Origin: CAVQNQ01 sp963714205 | GTDB lineage: Bacteria > Acidobacteriota > Terriglobia > Bryobacterales > Bryobacteraceae | Reading direction: 5' to 3' | DNA length: 64,000 bases | Assembly (NCBI GenBank): GCA_963714205.1 | Contig: CAVQNQ010000004.1 | Coordinates: forward strand, 372,001-436,000 | Shown: positions 17,610-25,749 of the stretch, piece by piece | How positions within the stretch are numbered: the first letter of the stretch is position 1 | Layout: each line of letters begins with the position of its first letter | Made by a program: the position numbers and the translations under genes | The notes under the pieces: model-generated | What the model was told of the DNA's origin: nothing | Databases searched by the model: none | What the model saw: only the letters and a program-made list of their open reading frames with translations

Positions 17610-17894
17610 TTATTCCTGCTTAGATTCCTTAGTGGCCTGCTTAATCCGTTTGCGATGCTCGGCCCACCGCTTCCGTTGCGCAGCGGCGATGCGCCGCCGG
17701 GCAGCCGGGCTGAGGACGCGCTTCACACCAGGGGCCTTCTTTTCGGCCGCCTCGGAAGGAGCGGCGACGCGCTTCCCCTTTAGCTGGGCTTCAATTTCAC
17801 GAATCTTATCGTCAATCTTCTGCTTTTCGATTTGATAGCCAACCAGGGCCATCTGTAGTGTCGTCAGATCTTGTGGGCTTCTGCCTCTAGCCAT
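17610..17894 (-). CDS. Small basic protein of unknown function (AxRRRIAxAQRKRWA motif)
   Basis: A 94-residue, strongly basic protein. The ATG at 17894 is preferred over one nine codons upstream because AGGTG lies seven bases ahead. The N-terminal half is a probable coiled coil (LQMALVGYQIEKQKIDDKI). The C-terminal half contains LSPAARRRIAAAQRKRWAEH, a pattern I have seen in many short acidobacterial proteins, where it resembles a DNA-binding or AT-hook-like helix; the function is not established. It has its own promoter (17917-17944). Confidence 0.7.
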   Translation of the reverse strand: MARGRSPQDLTTLQMALVGYQIEKQKIDDKIREIEAQLKGKRVAAPSEAAEKKAPGVKRVLSPAARRRIAAAQRKRWAEHRKRIKQATKESKQE

Positions 17895-17916
17895 GGATTC
17901 ACCTGCGGTCAATAGT

Positions 17917-17944
17917 AACATATAAGTGACTCCCCTTGGGTCAA
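17917..17944 (-). promoter_or_regulatory. Sigma-70-like promoter for the small basic protein
   Basis: On the minus strand, TTGACC (17939-17944) and TATGTT (17917-17922) are separated by 16 nt, and the start codon at 17894 follows after a short leader containing AGGTG. This is among the best -35/-10 pairs visible in the window. Confidence 0.55.
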
Positions 17945-17981
17945 GAATAAAAGGTATCGAAACGTAAACGAGCGCGAACTC

Positions 17982-18437
17982 ATGCGAGTGGTAATCCAGC
18001 GGGTAACAGAAGCGGCCGTTACCGTGAATGACAGTACTGCCGGCTCTATACGTAACGGATTAGTCGTCTTGCTGGGAATCGCGGCATCCGACACTTCCGA
18101 AGACGCGGATTACCTGGTGGGCAAGCTGCTGGGTCTGAGAATCTTTCCAGACGAAGCCGGGAAGATGAACCGCGACGTGAGACAAGCCGGCGGCGCACTG
18201 CTAATCGTTTCGCAGTTCACTTTATACGGCGACTGCCGCAAAGGCCGCCGTCCCAGCTTCGATCTGGCCGCCCCGCCGGAACAGGCGCAACGTCTCTATA
18301 ATTACTTTGTAGACTGCGCGAAGGGCGGGTCCGTGCCGGTGGAAACCGGCGTTTTCCAGGCCAACATGCAAGTCAGACTGGTGAACGACGGGCCGGTTAC
18401 TATCCTGCTCGATTCCGCGGTCCGGACGGCAAAATGA
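17982..18437 (+). CDS. dtd: D-aminoacyl-tRNA deacylase
   Basis: 151 residues. It removes D-amino acids wrongly attached to tRNA. The two active-site signatures are present: SQFTLYGDCRKGRRPSF near the middle and VNDGPVTILL near the end, with the conserved cis-Gly-Pro of the DTD fold. Length is typical. Its stop overlaps the start of the GHMP kinase gene (ATGA), so translation of the two is probably coupled. Confidence 0.95.
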   Translation: MRVVIQRVTEAAVTVNDSTAGSIRNGLVVLLGIAASDTSEDADYLVGKLLGLRIFPDEAGKMNRDVRQAGGALLIVSQFTLYGDCRKGRRPSFDLAAPPEQAQRLYNYFVDCAKGGSVPVETGVFQANMQVRLVNDGPVTILLDSAVRTAK

Positions 18438-19429
18438 TTGAAACTTATGGATACGCCCGCGCCGGTTTCCTGGGAAACCCGAGCGACGGCTACTTCGGCA
18501 AGACCATTTCATTCACTCTCTCCAACTTTCGCGCGCGCGTATTGCTATATCCGAGCGGCCGGCTGGAGATCAAACCCTCCAAAGCCGACCTTCCCATATT
18601 TGAAAGCCTGGACGACCTGTACCGCACGACCCGCTGGCGGGGTTACTACGGCGGTATCCGCATTATCCAGGCCTTGATCGTTCGCTTAATCGATTACTGC
18701 CGGGAGAAAGGGATCGATCTCGAGGAACGCAATTTCACCCTGGAGTACGAATCCAACATCCCGCAGCGGCTGGGACTGGGCGGATCGAGCGCCATTATCA
18801 CGGCGTCTTTGCGGGCTTTGCTGCAATATTACGGGCTCGAGATACCGCTTCCGCAACAGGCCAACCTCGTGTTGGAGACGGAAACCCGCGAGTTAGGGGT
18901 GCCGGCCGGGCTGCAGGACCGCGTGGTCCAGGCTTATCAAGGGCTGGTTTACATGGATTTCTCGCGCCACCTGATGGAGAGCCGCGGTTACGGCGAGTAT
19001 GAGCGCATGGATGCCGGCGTGCTCCCCAAAGTATATGTGGCCTACCGGACGTCTCTCAGCGAAGGTACCGAGGTGTTCCATGGCAATCTTCGGGAGCGGT
19101 GGCGCCGCAACGATCCCGAAGTACTCGAAGCCATGATGCTTTGGGCGAGCTATGCGGAGCAGGGCCGCGACTGCCTCCTGAATGGGGATTACAGGAGGCT
19201 CAACGAGTTGGTGGACGCCAATTTCGACCTGCGGTCCAGCCTGTTCCAGATCGATCCGGGCAACCTGGACATGGTGGTGGCCGCGCGTAAGGCGGGTGCC
19301 TCGGCCAACTTCGCGGGATCGGGCGGAGCGATCGTGGGCACTTACACGGATGAAAATATGTTCCAGCGTCTTACCGCTCACTTGAAGCTTTTGGGCGTGG
19401 CGGCGATCCGGCCGAAAATAGCGCTGTAA
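18434..19429 (+). CDS. GHMP-family sugar kinase, resembling glucuronokinase
   Basis: A 331-residue kinase. The ATP-binding glycine loop is IPQRLGLGGSSAI (about 109-121), and the C-terminal GHMP motif is GASANFAGSGGAIVG. The opening GYARAGFLGNPSDGYFGKT resembles the substrate-binding start of plant glucuronokinases and related bacterial proteins; other readings are arabinose or mevalonate-type kinases. If correct, it would phosphorylate D-glucuronate or a similar sugar at C1 with ATP. It overlaps dtd by four bases, although the functions have no obvious link. The family call is firm, the substrate is a guess. Confidence 0.8.
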   Translation: MIETYGYARAGFLGNPSDGYFGKTISFTLSNFRARVLLYPSGRLEIKPSKADLPIFESLDDLYRTTRWRGYYGGIRIIQALIVRLIDYCREKGIDLEERNFTLEYESNIPQRLGLGGSSAIITASLRALLQYYGLEIPLPQQANLVLETETRELGVPAGLQDRVVQAYQGLVYMDFSRHLMESRGYGEYERMDAGVLPKVYVAYRTSLSEGTEVFHGNLRERWRRNDPEVLEAMMLWASYAEQGRDCLLNGDYRRLNELVDANFDLRSSLFQIDPGNLDMVVAARKAGASANFAGSGGAIVGTYTDENMFQRLTAHLKLLGVAAIRPKIAL

Positions 19430-19490
19430 CCAGGCTCCGTAAACCCGGGCTGGCCGATCCCATGCGGCATTTCAGGCCGTATACTGAAAT

Positions 19491-20534
19491 TTGCCTCCCA
19501 GAAAGCAGACCCGTTACCGCGATGCCGGTGTGAACATAGACGAAGCCGATCGCGCCGTGGCTTCCATCAAGAAACTGGCGCGTAAGACTTTCACGCGCGG
19601 CGTATTGACCGATATCGGCACCTTCGGTGCGGCTTTCCAGGTCTCCGGATTTCGCAAGCCCGTGCTGGTAAGCTCGGTCGATGGTGTGGGCACCAAGCTG
19701 AAGATCGCTTTCGTTACCGGGCGTCACGACACGGTCGGCCAGGACCTGGTGAATCACTGCGTCAACGACATCGCCGTCGAGGGCGCGCGTCCGTTGTTCT
19801 TTCTGGACTATTTCGCAACCGGCAAACTGGATGCCGGCGTGGCGGCCGCGGTGGTCTCGGGAATCGCGCGCGGCTGCCGGGAGAACGAATGCGCGCTGAT
19901 CGGCGGCGAGACCGCTGAAATGCCGGGCTTGTATGACGCATCCGAATATGACCTGGCGGGGTTCATCGTGGGCGCGGCCGAACGCGGGGAACTCGTCACC
20001 GGCGCGCGTATCGAGGCGGGCGATATCCTTCTGGCGCTCCCTTCGAACGGTCTCCATACCAACGGTTACTCGCTGGCCCGCAAGCTGCTGTTCGAGATCG
20101 CGGGCTATAGCCCCCGGACGTTACTGCCCGAAGTGGGCGCCACCGTGGGAGACGCGCTGCTGGCCGTCCATCGCAGTTATCTCGCGCCGATCCGCGCGCT
20201 CATGCCGGGTCGGCTGCTGCGCGGCGCCGCCCATATCACCGGGGGCGGCATCACCGATAATACGCCCCGCATGCTGCCCGGCGGACTGGGCGTGGCGATT
20301 GAAACGGCCTCCTGGCGCATCCCGCCGCTGTTCGAAGTGCTGCGCCGGATTGGCAACATCCCCGAAGAGGACTACCGCCGCACCTTCAACCTGGGCGTGG
20401 GGATGATTCTGGCCGTCCCGGCTCGCGGCGCGGCGCGCGCCGAGAAGGTACTGGACAAGCTCGGCGAACCTGTGTTCCGCATCGGTTCGGTGGTTCCGCT
20501 CAAGCGTGGAAAGCCGCGCGTGGAGTACCGATGA
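19491..20534 (+). CDS. purM: Phosphoribosylformylglycinamidine cyclo-ligase
   Basis: 347 residues; makes aminoimidazole ribotide in purine synthesis. Motifs are TRYRDAGVNIDEAD at the N-terminus, SSVDGVGTKLKIA, NDIAVEGARPLFFLDY, GGETAEMPGLY and a late HITGGGITDNTPRML. The start is TTG at 19491, because YRDAGV is conserved in the family and no ATG or GTG precedes it; a GTG at 19530 would remove it. A TATACT sits 5 nt before the TTG, hinting at a leaderless message. ATGA couples it to purN. Confidence 0.95.
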   Translation: MPPRKQTRYRDAGVNIDEADRAVASIKKLARKTFTRGVLTDIGTFGAAFQVSGFRKPVLVSSVDGVGTKLKIAFVTGRHDTVGQDLVNHCVNDIAVEGARPLFFLDYFATGKLDAGVAAAVVSGIARGCRENECALIGGETAEMPGLYDASEYDLAGFIVGAAERGELVTGARIEAGDILLALPSNGLHTNGYSLARKLLFEIAGYSPRTLLPEVGATVGDALLAVHRSYLAPIRALMPGRLLRGAAHITGGGITDNTPRMLPGGLGVAIETASWRIPPLFEVLRRIGNIPEEDYRRTFNLGVGMILAVPARGAARAEKVLDKLGEPVFRIGSVVPLKRGKPRVEYR

Positions 20535-21130
20535 CCCGTCTCGGCATCCTGCTTTCGGGGCGCGGCTCGAATTTCGAGGCCATTGCCGATAATGTCACCC
20601 GCGGCAAGATCCCCGCGGAAATCGCCGTGGTCATCAGTAACCGGCCGCAGGCCCGCGGAATGGAGATCGCCCGCGAGAAGGGCCTGAATGCGGTTTCGAT
20701 TCCCTCCAAGGGCCTGGATCGCGAGATCTACGACCGCCTGCTGATCGAGGAACTGCGCCGCAACGGCGTGGAACTGGTCTGCCTGGCCGGCTTCATGCGG
20801 CTGCTCAGCGCATCTTTTATCCGCGAATACCCCTGCCGCGTACTCAACATTCATCCTTCGCTGCTGCCGGCCTTCCCCGGACTGGACGCGCAGCACCAGG
20901 CCCTCGAACACGGGGTCAAGATCAGCGGCTGCACGGTTCACTTCGTCGATGAGTATCTGGACGCGGGGCCCATCGTTCTCCAGGCGGCTGTGCCCGTGTT
21001 GGATAGCGACACGGCCGAAACCCTGGCGGCGCGTATTTTGAAAGAGGAGCACCGCATATATTCGGAGGCCATCCGGATCGTGCTCGAGGGCAATTTCAGG
21101 ATCGAGGGCCGGCGCGTCTTAGTCGGCTGA
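20531..21130 (+). CDS. purN: Phosphoribosylglycinamide formyltransferase
   Basis: 199 residues; uses 10-formyl-tetrahydrofolate to formylate GAR in purine synthesis. It begins with LGILLSGRGSNFEAI. The catalytic set is visible as VLNIHPSLLPAFPG (Asn, His) and GCTVHFVDEYLDAGPI (Asp). It directly follows purM with a four-base overlap, as in many bacteria. The last 12 bases overlap the 3' end of a small convergent gene. Confidence 0.97.
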   Translation: MTRLGILLSGRGSNFEAIADNVTRGKIPAEIAVVISNRPQARGMEIAREKGLNAVSIPSKGLDREIYDRLLIEELRRNGVELVCLAGFMRLLSASFIREYPCRVLNIHPSLLPAFPGLDAQHQALEHGVKISGCTVHFVDEYLDAGPIVLQAAVPVLDSDTAETLAARILKEEHRIYSEAIRIVLEGNFRIEGRRVLVG

Positions 21131-21415
21131 GAGGGCCTTTTCCCGCCGGTGGGCACGCAGCTCCAGGAAAGTCGAAAGCTTCATGGGCGGTCCCGGACCG
21201 GTGGCCATCTGGCGCTCGACGGCCCTCCGGTATTGCTGCAGAATTTCGCTCCGGCGTTTCGATTCGAGGCGGCAATTGTTGAAGTCCAACATGATTTCGA
21301 TCTCCCAGGGTTGAAATGCGTTGCGATCCACGGCTCCGCGCACCAGCTCGCCCAACAGCCGCTTGAAGCGGTTCAGCATCAGCTCGAGTTGGATCAGCTC
21401 ATCGGACGCGGCCAT
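21119..21415 (-). CDS. Small hypothetical protein, 98 residues
   Basis: A short gene between purN and the divergent rpiB, hidden in a longer open frame whose upstream part is only antisense to rpiB. From the ATG at 21415 it reads MAASDELIQLELMLNRFKRL, then FQPWEIEIMLDFNNC and QYRRAVERQMATG. An upstream ATG at 21448 would add 11 residues. The composition (amphipathic, Trp, Cys, ordered acidic/basic helices) looks coding and differs from the repetitive Arg-rich antisense frames nearby. No known domain is recognised. It overlaps purN by 12 bases at the 3' ends. Confidence 0.65.
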   Translation of the reverse strand: MAASDELIQLELMLNRFKRLLGELVRGAVDRNAFQPWEIEIMLDFNNCRLESKRRSEILQQYRRAVERQMATGPGPPMKLSTFLELRAHRREKALSAD

Positions 21416-21478
21416 AGACCCGTAATCGGCGGAAAGGGGTCCGCGCATTAGCCCCGGACCACGCGTTATCATGTGGGC

Positions 21479-21931
21479 ATGAATCTGGTTGTGGCAAGTG
21501 ATCATGCGGGTTTCCCGCTCAAAGAGCCCGTCATCGACCGGCTGCGGCGGCTCGGGCATCACGTGACCGATCTCGGCACTAACTCGACCGATCCGGTGGA
21601 TTACCCGGACTACGCCAAGGCGGTGGCCGAAGCCGTGCTCGACGGCCGTGCCGAGCGCGCGGTACTGGTCTGCGGCAGCGGCGCGGGCGCGTGCGTGGCC
21701 GCCAACAAATTCAAAGGCATTCGCGCGGCCACCTGCCACGACAGCTTTTCGGCCCGCCAGTCGGTGGAAGACGACGACGTCAACGTGCTTTGCCTGGGCG
21801 CGCGCGTGATCGGTTCGGCGCTGGCGCTGGACCTGGTGCGCGACTACGTTGACGCGCGCTTCTCGGGGGCCGTGCGCCACCGCCGGCGGCTGGGGAAGAT
21901 CGCCGTATTCGAATCCAGCTTCGGCAAATAA
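21479..21931 (+). CDS. rpiB: Ribose-5-phosphate isomerase B
   Basis: 150 residues. Interconverts ribose-5-phosphate and ribulose-5-phosphate. The opening LVVASDHAGFPLKE, the phosphate site DYPDYAKAVA and the active-site Cys loop VLVCGSGAGACVAANK followed by GIRAATCHD are all standard RpiB/LacAB features. ATG 21479 is used; a GTG two codons upstream is less likely. The next gene starts three bases after its stop. Confidence 0.93.
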   Translation: MNLVVASDHAGFPLKEPVIDRLRRLGHHVTDLGTNSTDPVDYPDYAKAVAEAVLDGRAERAVLVCGSGAGACVAANKFKGIRAATCHDSFSARQSVEDDDVNVLCLGARVIGSALALDLVRDYVDARFSGAVRHRRRLGKIAVFESSFGK

Positions 21932-21933
21932 CC

Positions 21934-22353
21934 GTGGCCGCTTTCCAGAAAGAGTTTCGGATCTCGACGCGGGGTCACTGCGACGTGCTCGATATCACCG
22001 CCCAGGTGGCCCTTCTGGTCGCGGGCAGCGGCATTCGGACGGGCATCGCGAATGTTTCGGGCGTGGGGTCGACGCTCGGCATCACCACTCTGGAGTACGA
22101 GTCCGGATGCGTGGCCGATTTCGAGCGCGCACTCGAGAAGATCGCTCCTTCCACTACCGATTACGCCCACAACGCGCGGTGGGGCGATGAGAACGGCTAT
22201 GCGCACCTGCGTAGCGCGCTCATTGGAACGGCGAAGAGTTTTCCCGTCGCGGGCGGCAAATTGCTCATCGGTACCTGGCAACAGATTGTGCTGTGCGATT
22301 TCGACGACCGTCCGCGCGAGCGCCAGATCGTGGTGACCGTCGCCGGCGAATAG
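21934..22353 (+). CDS. YjbQ/UPF0047 family protein
   Basis: 139 residues starting with GTG at 21934, three bases after rpiB. The UPF0047 pattern is clear: GVGSTLGITTLEYE, YAHNARWGDENGYAHLRSAL, IGTAKSFPVAGGKLLIGTW and QQIVLCDFDDRPRERQIVV. Members have been linked to thiamine-phosphate synthase activity as a secondary function, but the true role is unknown. The metal-binding His of the second motif is kept. Likely cotranscribed with rpiB. Confidence 0.9.
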   Translation: MAAFQKEFRISTRGHCDVLDITAQVALLVAGSGIRTGIANVSGVGSTLGITTLEYESGCVADFERALEKIAPSTTDYAHNARWGDENGYAHLRSALIGTAKSFPVAGGKLLIGTWQQIVLCDFDDRPRERQIVVTVAGE

Positions 22354-22354
22354 A

Positions 22355-23155
22355 TTAAGCCGGCTCGGCTGCGGAGGGCCGCTTCATCTTGCGCGCGTAG
22401 CGGATAGCCAGCGAGCGGCGCAGCGAGCCGGGCATCCAGCGCTCGAAGCGCGCGATCCACTTATAGGCGCGGCCGGGCACCACAAACAATTCGCCGCGCG
22501 TCAGACCGGCCAGCGAATCCGCCACCACGTCTTCCGCCGACATCCAGAGCCACCCGGGGATGCTCTTGCGGCTCATCCCCATGACGTCGTGGAATTCCGA
22601 ATAAGTGAAACCCGGGCAGAGCGCCTGTACCTTCACCGCCGAATGCGCCGTGCGTAGATCCAAGTAGAGGCCTTCGGTAAAATCGATCATCCATGCCTTG
22701 GTGGCGCTGTAGCTGATCGATCCAGGGCTTTGGCCCATACCGGCCACCGAGGCCACGTTGATCACGGCGCCCTTGTTCCGCGCTGTCATGCCGCGCAGGG
22801 CCGCGTGCGCGAGACGCAGAGTGGCGAGCACGTGCAGGCGGTGCATGCGGTCCTGAATCTCGACGGGGATTTCGTAGAAGCGCCCCGCCGCGCCGAAGCC
22901 GGCGTTGTTGACCAGCAGCTCCAGATCCTGGGCCGCGGCAATGCGGTCTTCCACTTTCTTCAGGTCTTGTTCATTGACGAGGTCGGCCTCGATCGTCTCT
23001 GCGCCGCCCAATTCGCGCGCCAGGGCATCCAGCCGGTCGCGCCTGCGGGCCACCAGGATCAGCCTGTATTTATCGCGCGCCAGTTGTCGCGCGAAAGTCG
23101 CTCCGATGCCGCTCGAAGCGCCGGTTATCAGCGCCAGCGGCTTAGTATCGCCCAT
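22355..23155 (-). CDS. Short-chain dehydrogenase/reductase (SDR)
   Basis: 266 residues. Cofactor motif TGASSGIG (11-18), NNAG (83-86), catalytic Ser136, Tyr149 and Lys153 (YSATK). An Arg pair after the first strand (ARRRDR) favours NADP(H). The helix position that usually holds the tetrad Asn reads His108 (HVLATLRLAHAAL), a small departure from the consensus. The C-terminal part (MSAEDVVADSLAGLTRG, then RFERWMPGSLRRS) matches the DltE/YqjQ-like classical SDR group. Substrate unknown. Convergent with the yjbQ gene, one base apart. Confidence 0.88.
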   Translation of the reverse strand: MGDTKPLALITGASSGIGATFARQLARDKYRLILVARRRDRLDALARELGGAETIEADLVNEQDLKKVEDRIAAAQDLELLVNNAGFGAAGRFYEIPVEIQDRMHRLHVLATLRLAHAALRGMTARNKGAVINVASVAGMGQSPGSISYSATKAWMIDFTEGLYLDLRTAHSAVKVQALCPGFTYSEFHDVMGMSRKSIPGWLWMSAEDVVADSLAGLTRGELFVVPGRAYKWIARFERWMPGSLRRSLAIRYARKMKRPSAAEPA

Positions 23156-23173
23156 TGAGCCAGTGTACAGAAT

Positions 23174-23620
23174 TCAGGCGCCGGACGTGCACTGCTCGCG
23201 AGCCGCGCGCGTGGCCAGTTCATCGCAGCGGTTATTATCGGCGTGGGAGGCGTGGCCGCGCGTCCACACCCAGGTAATCTGGTGGCGGGCGGCCTCGCGA
23301 TCGAGTTCCTGCCACAGATCCTGGTTGACCACCGGCTTCTTGCCGGCGGTCATCCAGCCTTTGCGTTTCCAGCCCTGGATCCACGTGGTGATGCCGTTCT
23401 TGAGATACTCGGAATCCGTGGTTGCCTCTACCTCGCACGCCTCGCGCAGGGAGCGCAGCCCCTCGATGGCCGCGGTCAGCTCCATGCGGTTGTTGGTGGT
23501 GTGGGGAGCGCAGCCCCAGATTTCCTTGGCGTGCTGGTTGTAGCGCAGGATGGCCGCCCATCCGCCCGGTCCGGGATTTCCGAGGCACGCGCCGTCGGTG
23601 ATGAGCTGGACCTTCTTCAC
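23174..23620 (-). CDS. rnhA: Ribonuclease HI
   Basis: 148 residues when started at GTG 23620, which overlaps the dus stop by four bases. A longer frame continues upstream but is antisense-like and out of family. It cleaves RNA in RNA/DNA hybrids. All four acidic catalytic residues are in place: D9 (TDGACLGNPGPGGWA), E47 (MELTAA), D69 (TTDSEYL) and D133 (RCDELA). The basic protrusion WIQGWKRKGWMT is the E. coli-type substrate handle. It is translationally coupled to dus. Confidence 0.96.
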   Translation of the reverse strand: MKKVQLITDGACLGNPGPGGWAAILRYNQHAKEIWGCAPHTTNNRMELTAAIEGLRSLREACEVEATTDSEYLKNGITTWIQGWKRKGWMTAGKKPVVNQDLWQELDREAARHQITWVWTRGHASHADNNRCDELATRAAREQCTSGA

Positions 23621-24627
23621 CGCGCCACCGCGGGTTCGCTGCCGAAGAAACCGTCCACTAACTCCAGAATGGCGGCCGCCTCCTGGGACCTGTAAATGGC
23701 CGCGCGGAGTTCGGCGCCGTGGCGCACGCCATGGGTGAATTGGGTGGCGAACTGTTTCATCTTGCCCACCATGTCTCTTTCGCCCCGGTCGATCAGCATG
23801 GCGTAATATCGCCGCATCATCTGGTAGCGATCCTCCTCGGCCGGCTGGTCGTACGCGCCGGTCTCGAGATACTGGCGGATCTGGCGGAAGATCCACGGAT
23901 TCGAGCTGGCGGCGCGGCCGATCATCACAGCGTCGCAGGCGGTTTCAAGCACCATGCGGACGGCGTCCTCCGGCGTCGTGATGTCGCCGTTGCCGATCAC
24001 CGGGATTCTGACGGCCGCTTTCACTTCCGCGATGCGCGACCAATCGGCCTGGCCGCTGTAGCCCTGCTCGCGCGTGCGCGGATGCAGCGCTACGGCCTGA
24101 ACTCCCGAATCCTCGGCCAGCCGGGCCATGCGCACGGCCACCAGTTCGCGATCGTTCCAGCCGGCGCGATATTTCAAGGTGAGAGGGATCGAAATGGCTT
24201 TGCGCACCTCGCGCAGCAGGCGCTCCACCAGGGGAAGGTCGCGCAGCAGACCGGAGCCGCCGTTGCACCGGACGACCTTATTGACGGGGCAGCCGAAATT
24301 GATATCGAGGATGTCGAAGCCCAGGTCCTGGCAGACGCGGGCGGCATCCGCCATGATGGCCGGATCGGCGCCGAAAAGCTGCGCCGAAATGGGATGTTCC
24401 TCGGGATCGAACGCCAGGTAATGCGAGGTCCGCGTGGGCTTGCTGGAACGCTGGATGGCTTTCACGCCGTGGGAGCTGGTGAATTCGGTCATCAGCAGCC
24501 CGCACCCGCCCAGGTCGCGTATGAAACGGCGGAACACGGTATCGGTGACGCCCGCCATGGGCGCCAGAACCGTGGCGGGAGAGAAGGTTACTCCGCCGAT
24601 CGATAAGCTTGCGGGGAAGAAAGGCAT
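23617..24627 (-). CDS. dus: tRNA-dihydrouridine synthase (Dus family)
   Basis: 336 residues from the ATG at 24627 (MPFFPASLSIGG); 23 further upstream residues are open but lack the family pattern. It is an FMN enzyme that reduces uridines in tRNA. Visible features are LAPMAGVTDTVFRRF, the catalytic Cys in INFGCPVNKVV, LTLKYRAGWND, VALHPRTREQGYSG, VIGNGDI and MIGRAASSNPWIF. The order and length are those of DusB-like enzymes, but the exact subgroup was not resolved. rnhA follows with a four-base overlap. Confidence 0.94.
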   Translation of the reverse strand: MPFFPASLSIGGVTFSPATVLAPMAGVTDTVFRRFIRDLGGCGLLMTEFTSSHGVKAIQRSSKPTRTSHYLAFDPEEHPISAQLFGADPAIMADAARVCQDLGFDILDINFGCPVNKVVRCNGGSGLLRDLPLVERLLREVRKAISIPLTLKYRAGWNDRELVAVRMARLAEDSGVQAVALHPRTREQGYSGQADWSRIAEVKAAVRIPVIGNGDITTPEDAVRMVLETACDAVMIGRAASSNPWIFRQIRQYLETGAYDQPAEEDRYQMMRRYYAMLIDRGERDMVGKMKQFATQFTHGVRHGAELRAAIYRSQEAAAILELVDGFFGSEPAVAR

Positions 24628-24729
24628 GGGCCGTGCTTTTTTGATTTTAACGGCTCTGCCCGGGAAACGGAACCGGGCGAGTGGCGGGGCCGTCACACGT
24701 GTTTAAGAAGGGCTGGAGGAGAAAGAGCC

Positions 24730-25749
24730 ATGAAGCCGCTTCACATCGTTCTCCTGGTGCTGGCCGGCGCGTTGGGGGGCGCCGTGGTCATGAAGGTTGT
24801 GGAGAAGCCCAGGCCGGCGCAGGTTCCCGTAGAGGAGGTGCAGTCACAGCCGCAGCCTGCGCCTGCCGTCGAGCCTCCGCCGGCCGAGCCCGTGCCGGCC
24901 GAATCCGCCCAGGCCCCACCGCCGGAAGCCGTGAAGCCCGTGAAACCCCCGGTCCAGCCGCGGGCCAAGTCCGCTGCGCCGCCCAGGCCCAAGCCGTCGC
25001 GCGCCCCTCATCCCGCAGCCCCTGTCGCGCCTGTGATGACCGCCCAGAACGAGCCGCCGCCGGAGCCGCAGGCGGCCGCTGCGCCTTCCACGGCGGCTCC
25101 CCAGCCGGTTCCCGCGACCGAAACCGCGGCTCCGGCTCCGGATGGGCTTGCCGCTTCTCCATCGACTCCACCCGCCGGCAGCGAGCCGGAGCCAGTGGCT
25201 CCGCCTCCGCCCGCGCCCGAACGCCACACGGTGACGCTGAACGCTGGGATGCTGATCCCGGTGCGCCTTGTGGACGGCCTTTCCTCGGAGCGGAATGTGC
25301 CGGGCGACTTCTTCTCCGCCACGCTCGACAGGGAGCTGGTGGTGGATGGGTTCGTCATAGCCGAGCGCGGCGCGCGGGTGGAGGGGCGGGTGGTGGCTTC
25401 CGATAAGGGCGGCAGAGTGCAAGGTGTTGCGGCGCTGGCCGTGGCCCTGACCCGGCTGCATCTATCCGATGGCCAAAGCGTTTCCATTCAGACTGACAGC
25501 TTCGAGAAGCATGCCGCGGCCACCCAGCAGCAGGATGCCGAAAAGGTGGGCGCGGGGGTGGCCATCGGCGCCGTGATCGGGGCCATCGCGGGCGGCGGGA
25601 AGGGGGCGGCGATAGGCGCGGGAGTCGGCGGAGGCGCCGGCGCCGGAGGTGTTTTGCTCACGCGCGGCCAACCCGCCACGCTGCCTTCGGAAACGCGTAT
25701 CAGTTTCCGGCTCAAGAACCCGGTTACCGTGACCGAACGGCGGGGCTAG
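24730..25749 (+). CDS. Membrane-anchored Pro/Ala-rich protein with glycine-zipper C-terminus
   Basis: 339 residues with a strong GGAGGAGA ribosome site. A single N-terminal transmembrane helix (LHIVLLVLAGALGGAVVM) anchors it. Residues 25-165 are a low-complexity Pro/Ala/Glu linker, as in TonB-like or periplasm-spanning proteins. A folded domain follows (TVTLNAGMLIPVRLVDGLSS, FSATLDRELVVDGFVIAERG) that resembles the periplasmic outer part of VirB10/TraB-type or pilus-associated proteins. The last section (GVAIGAVIGAIAGGGKGAA) is a glycine zipper, often membrane inserting, and a short beta tail. Function unknown; an envelope-spanning structural role is the best guess. Confidence 0.75.
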   Translation: MKPLHIVLLVLAGALGGAVVMKVVEKPRPAQVPVEEVQSQPQPAPAVEPPPAEPVPAESAQAPPPEAVKPVKPPVQPRAKSAAPPRPKPSRAPHPAAPVAPVMTAQNEPPPEPQAAAAPSTAAPQPVPATETAAPAPDGLAASPSTPPAGSEPEPVAPPPPAPERHTVTLNAGMLIPVRLVDGLSSERNVPGDFFSATLDRELVVDGFVIAERGARVEGRVVASDKGGRVQGVAALAVALTRLHLSDGQSVSIQTDSFEKHAAATQQQDAEKVGAGVAIGAVIGAIAGGGKGAAIGAGVGGGAGAGGVLLTRGQPATLPSETRISFRLKNPVTVTERRG

